Assembly (NCBI RefSeq): GCF_030582395.1
Contig: NZ_CP104382.1
Location: forward strand, 620,001 to 684,000
Source of the DNA: Ralstonia pickettii
GTDB taxonomy: Bacteria; Pseudomonadota; Gammaproteobacteria; Burkholderiales; Burkholderiaceae
Direction: 5' to 3'
Length of the DNA: 64,000 bases
Under the pieces are notes generated by a model. That model worked only from the letters and a program-made list of their open reading frames with translations, was not told where the DNA came from and made no database searches. The first letter of the stretch is position 1. Every line of letters begins with the position of its first letter. Made by a program: the position numbers and the translations under genes. This document shows, one piece after another, positions 63,251 through 64,000 of the stretch.

Positions 63251-64000
63251 GGCGTGGCTCCTGCATGGCGGCGGTGGCGTGGCGATCCAGCATCGCCTGG
63301 GCGCGTGCCGCTTCTTCCAGCAACACCTGCACTGGAGGCAGGTCAGCATCCCATTCGATCAACGTGGGGCGTGCGCCGTGCTTGGCAATCCACGCGTCAT
63401 ACAGCGCCCAGACGGGCGCATGGACGGGCGCGCTGTGCGTGTCGATCAGCATGCCGTCTTCCACGCTGAAGCCTGCCAGGTGAATCTCGCCGACCAGCGC
63501 CGGGTCGATATCGGCCAGTACCGATTCGACGGTCACGCCATGGTTGACGCTGTTCACGTACAGATTGTTCAAGTCCAACAAGATGCCGCAGCCGGTACGC
63601 CGGGCGAGGGCGGTCAGGAATGCACCTTCGGAGACGGCGTCGTCGGCGTCGACCAGCGTGCGGCAGTCGATGTACGCGGCAATGTTTTCGATCAGCAGCG
63701 GCCGCTTGAGGATGTCCTGGGCGCGCATGACGTTGGCGCAGACAACATCCAGCGATTCGCGGGAATAAGGCAGCGGCAGGAGATCGTTGACGACTTGTGC
63801 GCCGCTGCGGTTGAAGCACAGGTGCTCGGAAATGGCGGCGGGCGCAACGGCGTCGGCCAGGGCAGCGATGGCGCGGACGTGCTCGACGTCCAGCCCATCG
63901 GCATTGCCGAGCCCCATGCCGACGCCGTGCAGGCTTACCGGCTGGTGCTCGCGCGCGGCCAGCAGTGCTGCACGTGCCGGGCCGCCATACAGATAGTTCT
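63237..64000 (-). CDS. DUF692/MNIO peptide-modifying oxygenase (BufB-like), 5' end cut by the window edge
   Basis: At least 254 codons visible; the start is beyond 64000. Seen: [15 protein letters not shown] at the visible start (the DUF692 S-L-H-G-V-G motif), [57 protein letters not shown] and [10 protein letters not shown]. The His, Asp, Glu and Asn residues in these blocks are the family's iron ligands. MNIO enzymes use a multinuclear iron site to modify Cys residues in peptides; with DUF2063 and DoxX this points to a bufferin-type copper-handling RiPP. The precursor gene is expected upstream, outside the window. Confidence 0.9.
   Translation of the reverse strand, partial: NYLYGGPARAALLAAREHQPVSLHGVGMGLGNADGLDVEHVRAIAALADAVAPAAISEHLCFNRSGAQVVNDLLPLPYSRESLDVVCANVMRAQDILKRPLLIENIAAYIDCRTLVDADDAVSEGAFLTALARRTGCGILLDLNNLYVNSVNHGVTVESVLADIDPALVGEIHLAGFSVEDGMLIDTHSAPVHAPVWALYDAWIAKHGARPTLIEWDADLPPVQVLLEEAARAQAMLDRHATAAMQEPRHATA

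Overview
The window is high-GC, densely coded DNA of a betaproteobacterium, most likely a Burkholderiaceae member close to Ralstonia. This rests on a Flp/Tad pilus locus flanked by paired repeat lipoproteins, a CYP102-type P450 fusion, a MocR-controlled beta-alanine operon and a MNIO (DUF692/DUF2063/DoxX) cluster. The genus is an inference from gene content; no rRNA or tRNA gene is present to confirm it. I found no CRISPR array, insertion sequence, tRNA or attachment site.

Left part (1-17.1 kb): two divergent, paralogous, Gly-rich repeat lipoproteins flank a 488-bp control region full of inverted repeats. Next comes one co-oriented Flp/Tad pilus operon, flp-tadV-tadE-cpaB-cpaC-cpaE-cpaF-tadB-tadC-tadD-(DUF3613-like)-tadG. 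It is closed by a sigma-54 activator with a degenerate receiver domain, which probably controls the pilus, and a coiled-coil envelope protein follows. Codon bias changes inside the operon, which suggests mosaic ancestry.

Centre-left (17.2-34.9 kb): a self-sufficient CYP102-like P450/reductase; a minus-strand group with a second, unusual P450, an ABM-fold monooxygenase and a Gfo/Idh/MocA oxidoreductase, facing an ArsR-like regulator; speG; an iron-uptake pair (TonB-dependent siderophore receptor plus PepSY membrane protein) behind a Fur-like box; a coupled Gfo/Idh oxidoreductase and CPA1 antiporter; a patatin-like lipase; and a 3-hydroxybutyrate dehydrogenase/acetoacetate decarboxylase pair.

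Centre-right (35-54.3 kb): a MocR regulator divergent from a beta-alanine-type transaminase and methylmalonate-semialdehyde dehydrogenase; a cold-shock gene followed by a small protein that carries only the C-terminal half of a cold-shock domain; kup; a 1640-residue TPR protein with an embedded C39-like cysteine peptidase domain, which is the strongest candidate for an undescribed function; a translationally coupled FdhF/YdeP-type molybdoenzyme, small winged-helix-like protein and FdhD set with an OFA-family transporter; and an APC permease.

Right part (54.2-64 kb): an orphan Hpt protein; a MerR-TolC-adaptor-CzcA-type heavy-metal efflux operon; a MerR-type stretched promoter in front of a small membrane protein; a BON lipoprotein; and the end of a MNIO cluster (DUF692 enzyme, DUF2063 partner, DoxX) of the copper-related bufferin type, cut by the right edge before any precursor gene is seen.
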